A program made the position numbers and the translations under genes. A stretch of DNA of 64,000 nt from DASSQJ01 sp963730165 (GTDB lineage: Bacteria; Actinomycetota; Actinomycetes; Actinomycetales; Dermatophilaceae): assembly GCA_963730165.1 (NCBI GenBank), contig CAVSQS010000005.1:665620-729619 (forward strand). Reading direction: 5' to 3'. The notes under the pieces were generated by a model, which saw only the letters and a list, made by a program, of their open reading frames with translations, was not told the origin of the DNA and ran no database searches. Shown piece after piece: positions 8,791-17,586 of this stretch. The stretch's first letter is position 1, and each line of letters begins with the position of its first letter.

Positions 8791-9492
8791 TCACATCCCC
8801 AGATACGCGCTGCGCACGCGGGCGTCGTCGATGAGGTCCTTGCCAAGCCCACTGACCGCGATCGCGCCGCTCTCCATGACGTAGGCGCGGTCGCTGATGC
8901 GCAGGGCGTGGGCAGCGTTCTGCTCGACGAGTAGGACTGTCACACCACTGTCGCGGATGCGTTGGACGGCTTCCAACATTGCCGAGACGAGGTTCGGAGC
9001 CAATCCGATCGACGGCTCGTCGAGGGTCAGCAGGCGTGGCTCGGACATGAGGGCCCGTCCGAGCGCGAGCATCTGCTGCTGCCCGCCCGACATGGTGTCG
9101 GCTCGCTGCTGGAGGCGGTCCCTGAGGATGGGGAACAAGTCGAAGACCTCGGCCAGGGTCTTCGACCGGCCCTGCGGGGGGCGGACGTACGCTCCCATCT
9201 CGAGGTTCTCCTGCACCGTCAACCGGCCGAAGAGGGCGCGGTCCTGGGGGACGTGGATCAGCCCTCGCCGCACGATCTTGTCGGGACGCAGCCCCTGGAT
9301 GGGTTCGTCCTCGAGCAGGATGCGCCCCACTCGCGGGGTGAGCATGCCGGAGATGGTGCGGAGCGTGGTGGTCTTCCCCGCCCCATTGGCCCCGATGAGC
9401 GCGACGATCTCACCGGCGTGGACCTCGAGGTCCAGCTCGTGCAGGATCTCCAGGCGGCGGTAGCCGGCGCACACCCCCTCAAGCCTCAGCAA
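8791..9492 (-). CDS. livF: ABC transporter ATP-binding protein, branched-chain amino acid type (LivF)
   Basis: The second ATPase of a Liv-type importer, about 233 residues. Walker A is GANGAGKTT, the signature is MSGGQQQMLALGRAL, Walker B is LLTLDEPSIGL and the H-loop region is VLLVEQN. The start is taken at TTG 9492, which has GAGAGGAG upstream and overlaps livG by 14 bases; an ATG at 9528 is the alternative. With LivG it powers uptake by LivH and LivM. In this operon the substrate need not be an amino acid; related systems carry aromatic and other carboxylates. Confidence 0.9.
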   Translation of the reverse strand: MLRLEGVCAGYRRLEILHELDLEVHAGEIVALIGANGAGKTTTLRTISGMLTPRVGRILLEDEPIQGLRPDKIVRRGLIHVPQDRALFGRLTVQENLEMGAYVRPPQGRSKTLAEVFDLFPILRDRLQQRADTMSGGQQQMLALGRALMSEPRLLTLDEPSIGLAPNLVSAMLEAVQRIRDSGVTVLLVEQNAAHALRISDRAYVMESGAIAVSGLGKDLIDDARVRSAYLGM

Positions 9493-10210
9493 TGAGGGAC
9501 TCCTCTCCGAGATAGGCCTCGACCACACGAGGGTCTGCGGTGACCTGGTCCGGAGATCCCTCGGCCAGGACCTCGCCCTCGTGCAGCACCACCACGCGGT
9601 CGGAGAGCGCCATCACTGCAGCCATGATGTGTTCGATGAAGACGATGGTCATGCCGTCGTCGCGCAGGCCCCGCAGCAGGTCGATGAGGGGCAGGCGCTC
9701 GGTCGGGACCAACCCGGCGAGCACTTCGTCGAGCAACAGCAGTCGAGGGCGGAGGGCGAGCGCCCGGGCCAGCTCTAGTCGCTTGAGACCGGCGGTGGGG
9801 AGCACCGCGGCTGGTCGATCCCGCTCCGCCGCCAGGTCGACCCTTTCGAGTACCTCCTCCGCCGCGCGCAGGGCATCCCGACGCCGGCGGTGGTGGGCGT
9901 GTGCGGCGACCGCAACGTTGTCCAAGACCGTCATGCTCTCGAACGGCCGCATGAGCTGGAAGGTGCGGACCACGCCATGGGCGGCAGTCCGCGATGCCGA
10001 CCACCCGGTGATGTCCTGGCCGTCGAAGAACAGCTGGCCGGCACTGGGGGGCAGCTGTCCCGCGACCACGGAGAAGAGGGTGGTCTTACCGGCACCGTTC
10101 GGACCGATGATCCCCAGGAACTCGTTGGCCTCCACGTCCAGGTTCACATCGTGAAGGGCACGGAGCCCGCTGAAGGACTTCGACAGCTTCTCGATGTGCA
10201 AGAGCGTCAT
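9479..10210 (-). CDS. livG: ABC transporter ATP-binding protein, branched-chain amino acid type (LivG)
   Basis: The first ATPase of the importer, 243 residues. Walker A GPNGAGKTT is followed by the LivG-type segment ending VRTFQ. The signature region reads LPTAGLKRLELARAL, a weakened version of the usual LSGGQ-like motif, as is common in LivG. Walker B is LLLLDEVLAGL and the C-terminal tail PRVVEAYLGEE is typical. The ATG at 10210 overlaps the livM stop (ATGA), so this start is preferred to the in-frame ATG at 10219. Confidence 0.92.
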   Translation of the reverse strand: MTLLHIEKLSKSFSGLRALHDVNLDVEANEFLGIIGPNGAGKTTLFSVVAGQLPPSAGQLFFDGQDITGWSASRTAAHGVVRTFQLMRPFESMTVLDNVAVAAHAHHRRRRDALRAAEEVLERVDLAAERDRPAAVLPTAGLKRLELARALALRPRLLLLDEVLAGLVPTERLPLIDLLRGLRDDGMTIVFIEHIMAAVMALSDRVVVLHEGEVLAEGSPDQVTADPRVVEAYLGEESLIAEA

Positions 10211-11247
10211 CGGCGCCACCGGTCCCGGATGCTGCCGTAGATGCCCTTCGGGAGGAAGATCACGATGACGATGATCAGGGTCGCGTAGATGGCCACGTCC
10301 AGGCCACTACGGCCGGAGAGAAACGACAAGAAGGCGGGCGGGCTGCGCAGGACCGACGCGGTCACCTCCGACAGCGGCCCGATGACGGCGGCTCCGATCA
10401 GCGGACCCCAGAGCGTGCCGATGCCACCGATCACGGCGGGGACGATCGCCTCGACCGAGACGTTGGCGCCGAAGGCGTTCTCGGGGTTCACGTACAGGTA
10501 GTACTGCGTGTAGAAGACACCGGCCGTGGCGGTGATCGCAGCGCTGACGGCGACTGCCGCCAGCTGGTAGCGCATGACGGGGATGGACAGGGACTCGGCC
10601 GCCACGTGATCGTCTCGAATCGCCATGATGTACTGGCCGGTTCGGACGTGCGCCATCGTGAGGTTGACCGCCAGTGCGAGAACCAGCAGGCCACTGACGA
10701 TCCAGAGGTAGTTGGGGCTTCCGACGGGGAACTGCATCTTCAGCCACGACGACTCGCTGAGGATGGGGATGTTGAAGCCGCGAGTGTCCTGCAGTGCCGT
10801 GGAGTTGGACGCGAGCAGCAGCAGCATCTGAGCGAACGCGAAGGTGGCGAGCGCGAAGTACGCGCCCTCCAACCTGTAGCGCAGGCACAGCCACCCGATC
10901 GCCACCCCGAACAGGGCCGCCAGCGCGGCGCCGACCACGAGGGAGAGCCACGGCGAGATGCCGTGCTCGACAAGCAAGTAGGCGTCAGTGTAGGCGCCGA
11001 TCCCGAAGAAGGCGGCGTGCCCGAAGCTGAACATGCCGCCGTACCCGCTCATGACGTTCCAGCCCACCCCCATGATCGCGAAGATCAGGGTGCGGGCAGC
11101 GACCCCCTGCCGGGCTTCGGGAAGCAGCAACGGGAGGAGCGCCAGGACGACGGTGACGCCGACAAGGACGATGAGGTTGCGCCGTAGATCACCCCCGACG
11201 ACAGGTCCAGCTTGCTGGCGCTCACGGGCCTCGGTGTCGACGCTCAC
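10207..11247 (-). CDS. livM: Branched-chain amino acid-type ABC permease (LivM)
   Basis: A 346-residue integral membrane permease with 8-9 hydrophobic segments. The family fingerprint GVGWNVMSGYGGMFSFGHAA is at about residues 60-80 and the coupling EAA-like loop (TGQYIMAIRDDHVAAESLSI) is in the second half. It starts with GTG at 11247, overlapping the livH stop (GTGA). It is slightly long at the N-terminus, with about 25 cytoplasmic residues before the first TM. It pairs with LivH to form the translocation pore. Confidence 0.92.
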   Translation of the reverse strand: MSVDTEARERQQAGPVVGGDLRRNLIVLVGVTVVLALLPLLLPEARQGVAARTLIFAIMGVGWNVMSGYGGMFSFGHAAFFGIGAYTDAYLLVEHGISPWLSLVVGAALAALFGVAIGWLCLRYRLEGAYFALATFAFAQMLLLLASNSTALQDTRGFNIPILSESSWLKMQFPVGSPNYLWIVSGLLVLALAVNLTMAHVRTGQYIMAIRDDHVAAESLSIPVMRYQLAAVAVSAAITATAGVFYTQYYLYVNPENAFGANVSVEAIVPAVIGGIGTLWGPLIGAAVIGPLSEVTASVLRSPPAFLSFLSGRSGLDVAIYATLIIVIVIFLPKGIYGSIRDRWRR

Positions 11248-12245
11248 TGGGTGGCTCCGAAGAGTCCCTGGGGGCGCAGCAACAGCAGCAGGACGAAGAC
11301 GACGAAGACGAGCAGCAGGGCACCGTTACCGGGCAGGTAGAGAGCACCGACGGTCTGGACGAGTCCGATCGTCAACCCACCGAGAAGCGCACCGCCGACG
11401 CTGCCCAGGCCGCCCAGCACCACGATGACGAAGGCCAGGATCGTGAACTGCTCGCCGGTGGCCGGGGTGAGGCTGAGGAAGGGCAGCACCAGTCCACCCG
11501 CTGCACCGGCGCACGCAGCGCCGAGGCCGAAGGTGAGGGCGTAGACGCCTCGCACGTTGACCCCCACCAGTGCCGCACCCTCGGAGCTCGCGGCGACCGA
11601 CCGGATGGCCCGACCGAGACGCGTCCGCTGCAGGACGAGGGCCAGCCCCGCCGCCAACACGAGCGCCCCGACGAAGGCGATGACCCTGGGGACCGGAGCG
11701 ATCGCGCCGAAGATGCGCAGGTTGCCCTCGAAGGGCCCGTTGACGGACTTCGGCCGTCCGCCGAAGACGAGCAGCAGCACGTTCTGGATGAGGAGAGAGA
11801 GACCGAGGGTGACCAGGAGCTGGCTCTCGGTACCACGGCCCGACATCAGCGGGTTCAGCAGCGTGAGCTGCACGAGCCAACCGATGAGGAACAACGCGGG
11901 GATGACGACCAGGGTCGCCAGGTAGCCGTCGATCCCGAAACCGGAGACCAGGGCGTAGGCGATGAACATGGCCAGGGTCAGGAGCGTCCCCTGGGCGAAG
12001 TTGACGATGCCGAGGACCCCGAAGATCAGGGTCAGGCCCATGGAGACCAGTCCGTAGACGCCGCCCAGCAGGATCCCCGTGACGATCGACTGGGTGACGA
12101 GCTCGTGGCTGGTGCCCCCGAGGGCGTAGATGGCTGCGAGCGCGAGCGCCAGGGCCGACACGACGAGGGCGGTGAGCAGCCATCGTGACTCCTTGAGCTT
12201 GAGCCAGGCTGGCCGGCTCTCGCTCGCCTGGCTGCTCACCACCAT
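11244..12245 (-). CDS. livH: Branched-chain amino acid-type ABC permease (LivH)
   Basis: A 333-residue permease with about 8-9 membrane segments and the LivH fingerprint GILLGGVYGLVSMGLTLIFG near residue 55, followed by VLGIVNFAQG. The start is the ATG at 12245; the longer upstream frame runs into the binding-protein stop and is not credible. It follows the substrate-binding protein gene by about 50 bases, the usual Liv arrangement of binding protein, H, M, G, F. Confidence 0.92.
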   Translation of the reverse strand: MVVSSQASESRPAWLKLKESRWLLTALVVSALALALAAIYALGGTSHELVTQSIVTGILLGGVYGLVSMGLTLIFGVLGIVNFAQGTLLTLAMFIAYALVSGFGIDGYLATLVVIPALFLIGWLVQLTLLNPLMSGRGTESQLLVTLGLSLLIQNVLLLVFGGRPKSVNGPFEGNLRIFGAIAPVPRVIAFVGALVLAAGLALVLQRTRLGRAIRSVAASSEGAALVGVNVRGVYALTFGLGAACAGAAGGLVLPFLSLTPATGEQFTILAFVIVVLGGLGSVGGALLGGLTIGLVQTVGALYLPGNGALLLVFVVFVLLLLLRPQGLFGATQ

Positions 12246-12294
12246 CGAGGTGCCGCCTCGTCTCACCGGGGAACTGGTTCGTCGGGTGGGTACG

Positions 12295-13566
12295 TCACGA
12301 ACCGGACGGAACCGCGGGCCAGCTGATCTTCGAGGTCTGGAACTTCTCCGGGTAGACCTGCTCGACCTTGCCGGACTGGATCTGCATGACGATCGGGATC
12401 GCGTTCTTGTTCTGACCGGTCGAGTCGAACTCGATGGGCCCGTCGAACGCGAGCAGCGGTTCGCTGACGCTGACCGACGCCAGAGCATCCCGCAGCTTCT
12501 GCGGATCGCTGGAACCTGCCTTCTCCAGGCCGGCCGCGATCACCTGGACCGCTTCGTAGGAGAGCACCGCTGCGGTCTCCATCGGCGAACCGTACTTCTG
12601 CTCGAAGCGCGACCTGATGTCCTTGACCTTCGCGCTGGTGGCGTCGTAGTGGTAGTTGGCGCTGAGGATGTTGCTGCCGCCGTTACCCGCGTCGCCCGGG
12701 AAGGCGTCGTCGTCGAAACCGCCGTCCGCGATGCCGTAGACGGCCTTGATGCTCGGCTTCGCCGCCGCGATCGACTTGGCGATGAGGAGGCTGTCGGGGT
12801 AGTAGCCGGTGACGACGATCGCGTCGGGGTTGGCGGCAGCGGCCTGGCTGACCTGGGTGGTGGCATCGTTGAAGTTGGAGAGGTCGTAGGTGATCTCCTT
12901 GGCGACGGTGATGCCCTTTGCCTCGGCCTCCTTCTTGAAGGCCTTGAACACGCTGTCACCGAAGTCGCCGCTGATGTGGATGTAGGACACCGTGCGGATC
13001 GGGTTCCCCTGGGCCTGCCCGATGGCGGCGAGGTCATCCGCTCCGCGGGTGCCCATGCTCGTGGCATTGGGCTGGATGCGGAAGCTGTACGTGTAGCCCT
13101 GCTGGAGGATCTGGTCGGCGACAGCCACATCGATGACGAGCGGCACCTTGCTGCGTTCCGCGACCGCGGCGACGTTCTGGGTCACGTCGCTCTGGTAGGT
13201 GCCGACGAGGGCGACGGCACCCGAGTTGATGATTCGCTGGGCCTCGCTCTGCCCCACGTCGGCCTTGCCCTGGCTGTCCCCGGACTCGACCTTGAGCTGC
13301 GCCCCGCCGAGCGCCTTGATCCCGCCGTTGCTGTTGATGTCGTCCGCGGCCATCTGCACCGCGTCGTCCATCAGCTTGCCGGCACCGGCCAGAGAGCCGG
13401 TGAGCGGGTGGATGGAGCCGATGGTGACGGCGCTGGCCGCCGACTGGCCGCCGCCCGCGGAACTGGTGTCCGTGCTCGTGCTCCCGGAGTTGCCGCACGC
13501 GGAGACCGTGAGGCCCAAAGCCGCAACCGCAGCCACCTGGCCGAAGAATCTACCCGCCCTTTGCAC
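12295..13566 (-). CDS. ABC transporter substrate-binding lipoprotein, Leu/Ile/Val-binding-like
   Basis: A 423-residue type I periplasmic-binding-fold protein anchored as a lipoprotein. The signal peptide (VQRAGRFFGQVAAVAALG) ends in the lipobox V-S-A-C and is followed by a Gly/Ser/Thr-rich linker. The mature start VTIGSIHPLTGSLAGAG is the LivK-like ligand-binding loop. The start is GTG 13566 because GAGGAGG lies five bases upstream and an operator-like repeat (13620-13636) occupies the region a longer frame would need. It is the first gene of the leftward operon, read away from iclR. The ligand is unknown. Confidence 0.9.
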   Translation of the reverse strand: MQRAGRFFGQVAAVAALGLTVSACGNSGSTSTDTSSAGGGQSAASAVTIGSIHPLTGSLAGAGKLMDDAVQMAADDINSNGGIKALGGAQLKVESGDSQGKADVGQSEAQRIINSGAVALVGTYQSDVTQNVAAVAERSKVPLVIDVAVADQILQQGYTYSFRIQPNATSMGTRGADDLAAIGQAQGNPIRTVSYIHISGDFGDSVFKAFKKEAEAKGITVAKEITYDLSNFNDATTQVSQAAAANPDAIVVTGYYPDSLLIAKSIAAAKPSIKAVYGIADGGFDDDAFPGDAGNGGSNILSANYHYDATSAKVKDIRSRFEQKYGSPMETAAVLSYEAVQVIAAGLEKAGSSDPQKLRDALASVSVSEPLLAFDGPIEFDSTGQNKNAIPIVMQIQSGKVEQVYPEKFQTSKISWPAVPSGS

Positions 13567-13619
13567 TTTGGCCTCCTCACTGGCCGCCTCGGACCTCACG
13601 GCTGCGTGGCCCGCTGGCT

Positions 13620-13636
13620 GTTCCTGCTGACGGAAC
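13620..13636. promoter_or_regulatory. Operator-like box 1 of the proposed IclR regulon
   Basis: GTTCC-TGCTGAC-GGAAC, a perfect 5-bp inverted repeat with a 7-bp spacer. It lies 54 bases upstream of the binding-protein start in the divergent region shared with iclR. Five further copies of the same pattern occur in this window, all in promoter regions of the same catabolic island. Confidence 0.65.
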
Positions 13637-13763
13637 GTTGGTTGCTGTAGGTCCGTGTCTAACATGTGTCGTCGGCACGGTCAACGCCTATCCCGCGGCC
13701 CAGACCGTTCGATATCCTGCTGTGACAAAGCCGCGAAGGCGCGGCGTCCACAGACGACAGCTC

Positions 13764-13780
13764 TTTCCGCCAGGGGGAAC
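13764..13780. promoter_or_regulatory. Operator-like box 2, overlapping the iclR ribosome-binding region
   Basis: TTTCC-GCCAGGG-GGAAC has the same 5-7-5 spacing as box 1 with one arm mismatch. It ends five bases before the iclR ATG and overlaps its purine-rich leader, which would fit autoregulation. On the opposite strand it reads GTTCCCCCTGGCGGAAA, very close to box 3. Confidence 0.6.
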
Positions 13781-13785
13781 AGCCA

Positions 13786-14598
13786 ATGGCCCAACAGACC
13801 TCGGCGCGGCCGCCCGCAGGTGCACTCGCGGGGTCCGGGACGGAGGCGGCCGACCGGGTCGCCGATGTCCTGCTGTACTTCACTCGCGGGCCGGCGGCCG
13901 CGGGCGTGACGGAGGTGGCCCGCGAGCTCGACCTCAGCAAAGCGGTCGTCCACCGCATCCTGCAGTCGCTCGTGTCCCGCGGCTTTGTCGCCAGCGACCC
14001 GGGCTCCCGCGAGTACCGGCTGGGCTCGTCGGCGGTCGCGCTCGGTGCGCGCGCGCTGCGGGACCGCGACCTTCGCAAGGCGGCGCGGAACGTGCTGCGC
14101 ACACTGCGCGACGCCACCGGGGAGACGACCACGCTCTCGGAGCTGGTGCTGCAGCAGCGGGTGTACCTCGACCAGTTCGCCTCACCCCAAGAGATCAAGA
14201 TGATGGTGGAGTTGGGCCGTCCGCACCCGCTGCACGCGGGAGGGTCGAGCCGGGCGATCCTGGCGTTCCTGCCACCCGAACAGCAGGAGGCAGCGCTCGC
14301 CCCCCCGCTTCCGGCGCTGACCGACCGGACCGTCACGGACGTGGCTCAACTCCGGCAGCTGCTGGTGGAGGTCCGCCGGACCGGGGTCGCCACCTCATTG
14401 GGGGAACGGCAGGCAGGCGCGGGCTCCATCGCCGCCCCGGTGTTCGGCATGGACGGGGAGGTCGTGGGCGCCATCAGCGTGTGCGGACCGGTGGCACGCT
14501 TCACGCCGGAGACACTCGCAACGTTCTCCCCTCTCGTTCGTCAAGCGGCACAGCAGATCTCGGAGACCATGGGCTGGGCCGGCGACGGCACCTCCTAG
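13786..14598 (+). CDS. IclR-family transcriptional regulator
   Basis: A 270-residue IclR-type regulator. The N-terminal winged helix-turn-helix spans about residues 20-85 (AADRVADVLLYF, then VTEVARELDLSKAVVHRILQ and FVASDPGSREYRLG). The C-terminal effector domain includes GRPHPLHAGGSSRAILAF and SIAAPVFGMDGEVVGAISV. IclR proteins bind short inverted repeats near their own gene and an adjacent catabolic operon and respond to pathway acids. The gene sits between the divergent importer operon and the convergent MmgE/PrpD genes (4-base tail overlap at 14595-14598), so it is the natural regulator of the island. Confidence 0.92.
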   Translation: MAQQTSARPPAGALAGSGTEAADRVADVLLYFTRGPAAAGVTEVARELDLSKAVVHRILQSLVSRGFVASDPGSREYRLGSSAVALGARALRDRDLRKAARNVLRTLRDATGETTTLSELVLQQRVYLDQFASPQEIKMMVELGRPHPLHAGGSSRAILAFLPPEQQEAALAPPLPALTDRTVTDVAQLRQLLVEVRRTGVATSLGERQAGAGSIAAPVFGMDGEVVGAISVCGPVARFTPETLATFSPLVRQAAQQISETMGWAGDGTS

Positions 14599-16007
14599 GC
14601 TGAGTCGGGTGAACCTCCGGGTGGGACGCCCCGGCACCGTCTCAGCGCGTCGGCGAGGGGATGCATGTCAGAGGTGGGCAGCCCGTCCACCGCGGTTAGC
14701 ACCGCGGAGGCGGTGTCGAGGCCGAGGGGCTCGAGCAACCGGGAAGGCTTGGCCGCGACAGTCGGGTCGGCGAGGGCCGTGGGCCCGTCCCCGCGGGGGC
14801 GCGCAACGGCCTGCTCGAACGACTGCCCGTCCCGCAGGTGGACGGTGACCACCGCCGGCCGTCCGGCGGGGTATCCGGCATCCAGGTCGGGATCGTGCCG
14901 GACGCGGACCCGCCGGCTGAGGCCGGCGACGGCAGCCGACTCGAGCATCTGGGGTCGGAAGCTGTCGCGCGTCAGGCCTCCGTCGACCACGGCCGCGGCA
15001 ACGGTGAAGGGGATGCTGAACCGGGCGGCGAGCTCGTTGACGGGCGTCGGGTCGTCGAACGCTGCCGCCTGTGCGTAGGTGCGCACGTCCACGTCGTCGA
15101 CGTCGTCGGGGGCGATCACCTGCTCGGCGAGCAGAGCCTCGACGGCGTCGTTGACACCATGGAGGTGGGCACAGGTGGGATGACGTTTGAGGTAGCCGTC
15201 CAGGACGGCGTGGTTCCGCCAGTGGCCGTCGGCACCGATGGAGTCGGTGAGCGCGACCGCCCGCGGTGCCGCGCCCAGACGCGGAAGCAGATGCCGCTCC
15301 AAGGCTCCCGGCAGCCCCTCGAACCCCGCTGCGGCCGCCCGCCCCCACGTGACCGCCAGGTGGCAGGCCAGTCCGAGGTAGGCGTGCTGTCCCGAGGCGC
15401 CGCCGAACACCAAGGCGGCATCGGGGAGCAGCGGCACCGCGGCGGCGAGCTCGATGGCCGCGGCGATGGCGGGCGCCGAGCCGCCACTGCTCACATGGGC
15501 GACTCCGGCCGCAGCGCCGACAACGGCCCAGGTCCCGATGTCGTGAACCCCATCGAGCGTGCCACCCAGTGCCGTCCCGATGGCGGCCCCGACCTCGTAG
15601 CCGGCGAGCACCGCCGAGAGGAAAGCCGCTCCGTAGCTGCCGTCGGCCTCTGCGGCCGCGAACACTGCCGGAATGAGGTGTGAGGCCGGGTGCCCTCGGG
15701 CGAGGCGGTGCCCGTCCTGTAGCTGCTCGGCAGCACCGGCGAGCCCGTTGAGGAGAGCGGCCTGCGCGGGGTCCGCGCCACGGTCGGCGCCCACAACGGT
15801 GCAGGGCCCGGCTCCGCCGTGCAGCGCTGTCCGCAGCTCGGCCACGTCGCTGCGTTGCGCGCCGGCGCACACCACGGCAACCACGTCCCGGACGACGGCC
15901 AGCACCCGCTCCTGCACGGCAGGCGACGACTCCTGGAAGGAGGTCGCCGCAGCGGCTACGGCCAATGCCTGGGCCGCCGCGCCACCGGCCGATGCATCAC
16001 GGGTCAT
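14595..16007 (-). CDS. MmgE/PrpD family protein (copy 1)
   Basis: A 470-residue protein of the MmgE/PrpD superfamily, which includes 2-methylcitrate dehydratase, cis-aconitate decarboxylase and iminodisuccinate epimerase. Recognisable features are LLNGLAGAAEQLQDGHRLARGHPASHLIPA at residues 88-117 (the His-rich catalytic region), LKRHPTCAHLHG in the middle, and VTVHLRDGQSFEQ in the lid domain. The ATG at 16007 overlaps the stop of copy 2. Which of the family reactions it performs cannot be read from sequence. Confidence 0.85.
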   Translation of the reverse strand: MTRDASAGGAAAQALAVAAAATSFQESSPAVQERVLAVVRDVVAVVCAGAQRSDVAELRTALHGGAGPCTVVGADRGADPAQAALLNGLAGAAEQLQDGHRLARGHPASHLIPAVFAAAEADGSYGAAFLSAVLAGYEVGAAIGTALGGTLDGVHDIGTWAVVGAAAGVAHVSSGGSAPAIAAAIELAAAVPLLPDAALVFGGASGQHAYLGLACHLAVTWGRAAAAGFEGLPGALERHLLPRLGAAPRAVALTDSIGADGHWRNHAVLDGYLKRHPTCAHLHGVNDAVEALLAEQVIAPDDVDDVDVRTYAQAAAFDDPTPVNELAARFSIPFTVAAAVVDGGLTRDSFRPQMLESAAVAGLSRRVRVRHDPDLDAGYPAGRPAVVTVHLRDGQSFEQAVARPRGDGPTALADPTVAAKPSRLLEPLGLDTASAVLTAVDGLPTSDMHPLADALRRCRGVPPGGSPDSA

Positions 16008-17353
16008 GGCAGGCTGGAGAGCAGGGGTCGGACGTCGTGCGCGTTGTCCAGCTCGTCGACCACCAGGGCGACCTGCCCGGCGTCGAGATGCCCGAGCAAG
16101 CGCGCCGCCTTGGCTCGAACGTCGTCCCGGGTGAACGGACGTTGGTCCGCATCGCCGATCGGGTTGATCTGCTCCCAGCCGAGGACCCGACCGTCCCGCA
16201 ACCGGACCTCGACCTGACTCACTCTCTCCTCCGGTAGTCGCCGGTCGAGACCCGCGTCGTGTTCCACGCGGACGCGCGCGGCCAGCTCACCCAACGCAGG
16301 GTCGGCCAGGGCGTCCGGGGCGAAGGAGGCGGGAGAGACCACGCCGTCCCGCAGCGCGGCAGCCACGACGAACGGAATGGAGAACATCGCCTGCAACCGG
16401 TTCCCAGCGGTGGTGCCGTCCAACGGGGCAGCGAGGCGATGGGTCCGGACCTCGACGTCGACCACGTCCTGGACCCGGAACGTCTCCATGTCCAGCAGCG
16501 CGAGGACCGCATCAGCAGCGGGATGCGTGTAGGAACACGAGGCGTGCCGCTTGAAGTAGCCGCCCTCGAGGTCGAAGCGCACACCGAGCCCTTCGACCAG
16601 CGGATCCGGCGTCCACCCGCCGACTACCTCTCCCAGCGTTCGCTGCGGAGTCCGACCGTCCCCTGCCAGCCCAGCGGCCGCGAGACGGGCACCTACCAGT
16701 CCGCTGACGTTGGCGCCGCCCACCCAGAGGTTGCGCACGAAGCTCCCGGCCCTGACCACACTCCACGGAGTGGCATAGACAAGTCCAGCGGCGGCGTCCA
16801 CGGCGGCGGCAGTGCGAGCTGCGTCGAGTCCGGCGACGCGGGCGGCGGCTGCTGCTGCGCCCAGCGCCCCCCAGTGGCCGTGGGTGTGCAGGTCCGCGCG
16901 CCGCTGGGTCGCCCGTCCCGCACGGGAGGCCACCTCGTAGCCGACGACCAACGCGGTGAGCAACTCCCTGCCGCTCACGGGCCGACTGCTGCACTGGGCG
17001 GCGGCCAGTGCAGCGAAGGCGACGTGCGCGGCCGGATGCCCCTGGGCGTGCTTGTTGCCCTCGTCGAGTTCCAGGCAACATGCCGCGGTCCCGTTCAGCC
17101 AGGCCGCGTCGTCGGCGGTCCCCTCGCGTCCCATGCCGAGCAGGCGCGCCGGACCCTCCGGCGGTTGCCAAGCATCGACCAGGCGCCTCACCTCTTCGGT
17201 TCGGCCGCCTGCGACGGTGACGGCAAGCAGGTCCTCGAGCACCAGGTGCGCGCGCTCCTGGACAGGGGCCGGCACGGATGCCCAGTCCAGCTCGCTGGCG
17301 AACCGGCCGAGCAGACGCAGAGCGTCCGGCGTCTCCACAGGTTGAACTGCCAC
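16004..17353 (-). CDS. MmgE/PrpD family protein (copy 2)
   Basis: A 449-residue MmgE/PrpD protein. The start is GTG 17353, preceded by GGAGGG; longer in-frame starts would run through operator box 3. Family landmarks are AAWLNGTAACCLELDEGNKHAQGHPAAH, FKRHASCSYTHPAADAV and VEVRLRDGRVLGWEQ. It is first in a two-gene leftward operon read from the same divergent promoter region as the CoA-transferase. Copies 1 and 2 are alike in layout (short second domain) and may form a heteromer or act on sequential intermediates; both are inference. Confidence 0.85.
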   Translation of the reverse strand: MAVQPVETPDALRLLGRFASELDWASVPAPVQERAHLVLEDLLAVTVAGGRTEEVRRLVDAWQPPEGPARLLGMGREGTADDAAWLNGTAACCLELDEGNKHAQGHPAAHVAFAALAAAQCSSRPVSGRELLTALVVGYEVASRAGRATQRRADLHTHGHWGALGAAAAAARVAGLDAARTAAAVDAAAGLVYATPWSVVRAGSFVRNLWVGGANVSGLVGARLAAAGLAGDGRTPQRTLGEVVGGWTPDPLVEGLGVRFDLEGGYFKRHASCSYTHPAADAVLALLDMETFRVQDVVDVEVRTHRLAAPLDGTTAGNRLQAMFSIPFVVAAALRDGVVSPASFAPDALADPALGELAARVRVEHDAGLDRRLPEERVSQVEVRLRDGRVLGWEQINPIGDADQRPFTRDDVRAKAARLLGHLDAGQVALVVDELDNAHDVRPLLSSLP

Positions 17354-17417
17354 TCGCCCTCCACCGCCGCTGCCGTGCGTGTACAGGTTAGGTTCCCCAC
17401 CCCAGGCACACAAGTTT

Positions 17418-17434
17418 GTTTCTCCTGGCGGAAC
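17418..17434. promoter_or_regulatory. Operator-like box 3
   Basis: GTTTC-TCCTGGC-GGAAC, located 65 bases upstream of the MmgE/PrpD copy 2 start. Same 5-7-5 spacing as the other boxes; the spacer CCTGGC matches box 2 read on the opposite strand. Confidence 0.6.
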
Positions 17435-17542
17435 ATCGGGATGCCTCACGATCGCCGGCGCCTTGGTGGGCCGCGATAGAGGCGGAGATGGCAGAGGGCT
17501 TGGGGTGTGACGTGTCACTTAGTATGGTGAGGCAGTAGGCGC

Positions 17543-17559
17543 GTTTCGTCAGGCGGAAC
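17543..17559. promoter_or_regulatory. Operator-like box 4
   Basis: GTTTC-GTCAGGC-GGAAC, 28 bases upstream of the CoA-transferase start and just downstream of a possible -10 (TAGTAT at 17520-17525). A repressor bound here would block the rightward operon. Boxes 3 and 4 are 125 bp apart, centre to centre, in one intergenic region. Confidence 0.6.
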
Positions 17560-17586
17560 GCTTTGTCTCGGTTGCGAGGTGACCCC

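Noticed and set aside
12130..13650. 506-residue plus-strand frame
   Set aside because: Shadow of the substrate-binding lipoprotein and livH genes on the other strand.
17507..17518. GTGAC-GT-GTCAC inverted repeat
   Set aside because: Only 5-bp arms with a 2-bp spacer, found once; it lacks the recurrence that supports the GTTYC boxes.
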